Source: Hyphomicrobiales bacterium (GTDB lineage Bacteria; Pseudomonadota; Alphaproteobacteria; Parvibaculales; Parvibaculaceae). Taken from it: a stretch of DNA of 6,513 bases. Shown here piece after piece: positions 5,494 through 6,513 of the stretch. The notes under the pieces are model-generated. The model was not told the origin of the DNA. It ran no database searches and saw nothing but the letters and a program-made list of their open reading frames with translations. Both the position numbers and the translations under genes were made by a program. Each line of letters starts with the position of its first letter. Within the stretch, counting starts at the first letter, position 1. The stretch covers positions 1 through 6,513 of the forward strand of contig JAATFR010000181.1 of assembly GCA_015655095.1 (NCBI GenBank). The letters run 5' to 3'.

Positions 5494-6513
5494 ATGCTGA
5501 AGATGGATTTCCAGAAGCTTATGATCATCGGCTCGGTGATGCTGGCGACGATCATGCAGGCGCTCGATTCGACCATCGCCAATGTGGCCTTGCCGCATAT
5601 GCAGGGCACCATGTCAGCGACGCAGGACCAGATAGCCTGGGTGCTCACCTCCTATATCGTCTCTGCCGCCATCTTCACGCCCACAACAGGTTTCCTTGCC
5701 GACAGGCTGGGGCGCCGGCGTCTGCTTGCCATTGCGGTGATTGGCTTTACGATAACGTCCATGCTTTGTGGTGCGGCCATGACGATCGAGGAGATCGTTC
5801 TGTTCCGCATCCTGCAGGGCATGTTCGGCGCGGCGCTGGTCCCCCTGTCTCAGTCGATCGTGCTCGACACCTTCCCCCCCGAGCAGATCGGCTCGGCGAT
5901 GGCGATCTGGGGCATGGGCGTGATGGTGGGGCCTATTCTTGGCCCGGCGCTGGGTGGCTGGCTCACGGAAAACTATTCATGGCGCTGGGTTTTCTACATC
6001 AACCTGCCATTTGGCATATTGGCGCTGATGGGCATTCTGGCGGCGGTGCCTCATGGCAAGAGCAATCCGGAACGCCGCTTCGACTGGTCCGGTTTCGCCT
6101 GGCTCAGCATTGGCATAGGCGGGCTTCAGCTCATGCTCGACCGCGGCTAATTGCAGGACTGGTTTTCATCGCCTGAAATCATCGTCGAGGGGACGCTCGC
6201 CGTTCTCGGTTTCTATCTGTTCATCGCTCATTCCTACACGACGCCCAAACCTTTTCTCGACGTGCGCATTTTCCGGGACCGTAATCTGGTGACGGGCGTA
6301 CTGCTGATCTTCATGGTCGGCGTCATTCTCTACGCCACTATGGCGCTGATGCCCCCGTTCCTTGAAACCCTGAAGGGTTATCCGGTCATCACCACCGGCA
6401 TGGTGCTGGCCCCGCGTGGGTTCGGCACCATGGTCGCCATGATGATCGTGGGCCGGCTGATCGGGAAAATAGACATCCGCGCGATCATGGCTTTCGGCTT
6501 TGTGCTTGCCGCA
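5494..6513 (+). pseudogene. emrB: EmrB/QacA-type (DHA2) MFS drug transporter, interrupted by an in-frame stop and cut by the window end
   Basis: The gene encodes a 14-helix drug:H+ antiporter of the inner membrane, partner of the EmrA protein 27 bp upstream. The first 218 codons show the DHA2 hallmarks: LDSTIANVALP (24-34) in helix 1, motif A GFLADRLGRRR (66-76), RILQG (105-109), antiporter motif C around GMGVMVGPILGPALGG (140-155), and WRWVFYINLP (163-172). Codon 219 is TAA (6148-6150), right after LMLDRG. In the same frame the next codons read LQDWFSSPEI, matching the LDRGxxxDWFSSxEI region of EmrB proteins, and stay open with further membrane segments to the window end (121 codons). Family members are about 500-530 residues, so the stop would remove more than half of the pump. 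The start ATG 5494 follows AAAGG (5481-5485); ATG 5503 is an alternative. If the stop is real, the free-standing product is 5494-6150 and is unlikely to transport. Confidence 0.85.
6148..6150 (+). other. Premature TAA codon inside the emrB-type gene
   Basis: This TAA replaces the residue after LDRG, which in EmrB-like proteins is usually a charged or polar residue such as E, K or Q. GAA, AAA and CAA each differ from TAA by one base, so a single substitution explains it. The frame is the same on both sides, which rules out an indel at this point. TAA is not a codon recoded for selenocysteine (TGA) or pyrrolysine (TAG). Confidence 0.85.

Noticed and set aside
6148..6150. Programmed read-through or recoding at the TAA
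   Set aside because: TAA is not the codon used for selenocysteine or pyrrolysine, and no known read-through context or downstream structure is evident. A point mutation or base-call error is simpler.
5475..6176. 233-codon + strand open frame overlapping the transporter gene and spanning the TAA
   Set aside because: Its translation is rich in His, Gly and Arg, with no DHA2 motif. The transporter homology stays in the other frame on both sides of the stop, so this is neither the real gene nor evidence of a frameshift.

Overview
The window comes from a GC-rich bacterial chromosome or large replicon. All seven genes lie on the + strand. The mix of gene families (amidase-signature hydrolase, class III transaminase, acyl-CoA synthetase, MarR regulator with EmrA/EmrB-type efflux genes) and the protein style suggest an alphaproteobacterium of the Hyphomicrobiales (Brucella/Ochrobactrum/Rhizobium-like). 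That placement rests on resemblance from memory, not on a marker gene.

Layout. Positions 2-121 hold the last 39 codons of an amidase-signature enzyme. After a 130-bp gap with a possible sigma70-type promoter comes a complete PLP-dependent class III (omega-amino acid:pyruvate type) aminotransferase at 252-1637, closed by a strong intrinsic terminator at 1665-1697. Next is a small unrecognised protein of 139 residues (1731-2150), then an AMP-forming acyl-CoA synthetase (2234-3784). A 92-bp AT-rich gap with a perfect 17-bp palindrome leads into a MarR-family regulator (3877-4362). An EmrA/HlyD-type membrane fusion protein (4393-5466) follows, then an EmrB/QacA-type (DHA2) transporter gene from 5494 that runs off the window.

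How the genes fit together. The last three genes form a classic regulator-adaptor-pump set: MarR probably represses its own operon through the palindrome, and EmrA plus EmrB would export a hydrophobic or weak-acid compound through an outer-membrane channel not seen here. The upstream acyl-CoA synthetase may activate a related carboxylic acid, but that link rests on adjacency only. The amidase and transaminase form a separate amide/amine metabolism block, cut off by the terminator.

Most notable observation. The transporter gene carries an in-frame TAA at 6148-6150. The same reading frame continues on the far side with recognisable DHA2 transporter sequence for 121 codons to the window end. The gene therefore looks broken by a point nonsense mutation (or a base-call error), leaving an apparently intact regulator and adaptor with a truncated pump. 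I see no mobile element, CRISPR array, RNA gene or clearly novel system. No stretch over 300 bases lacks a gene.
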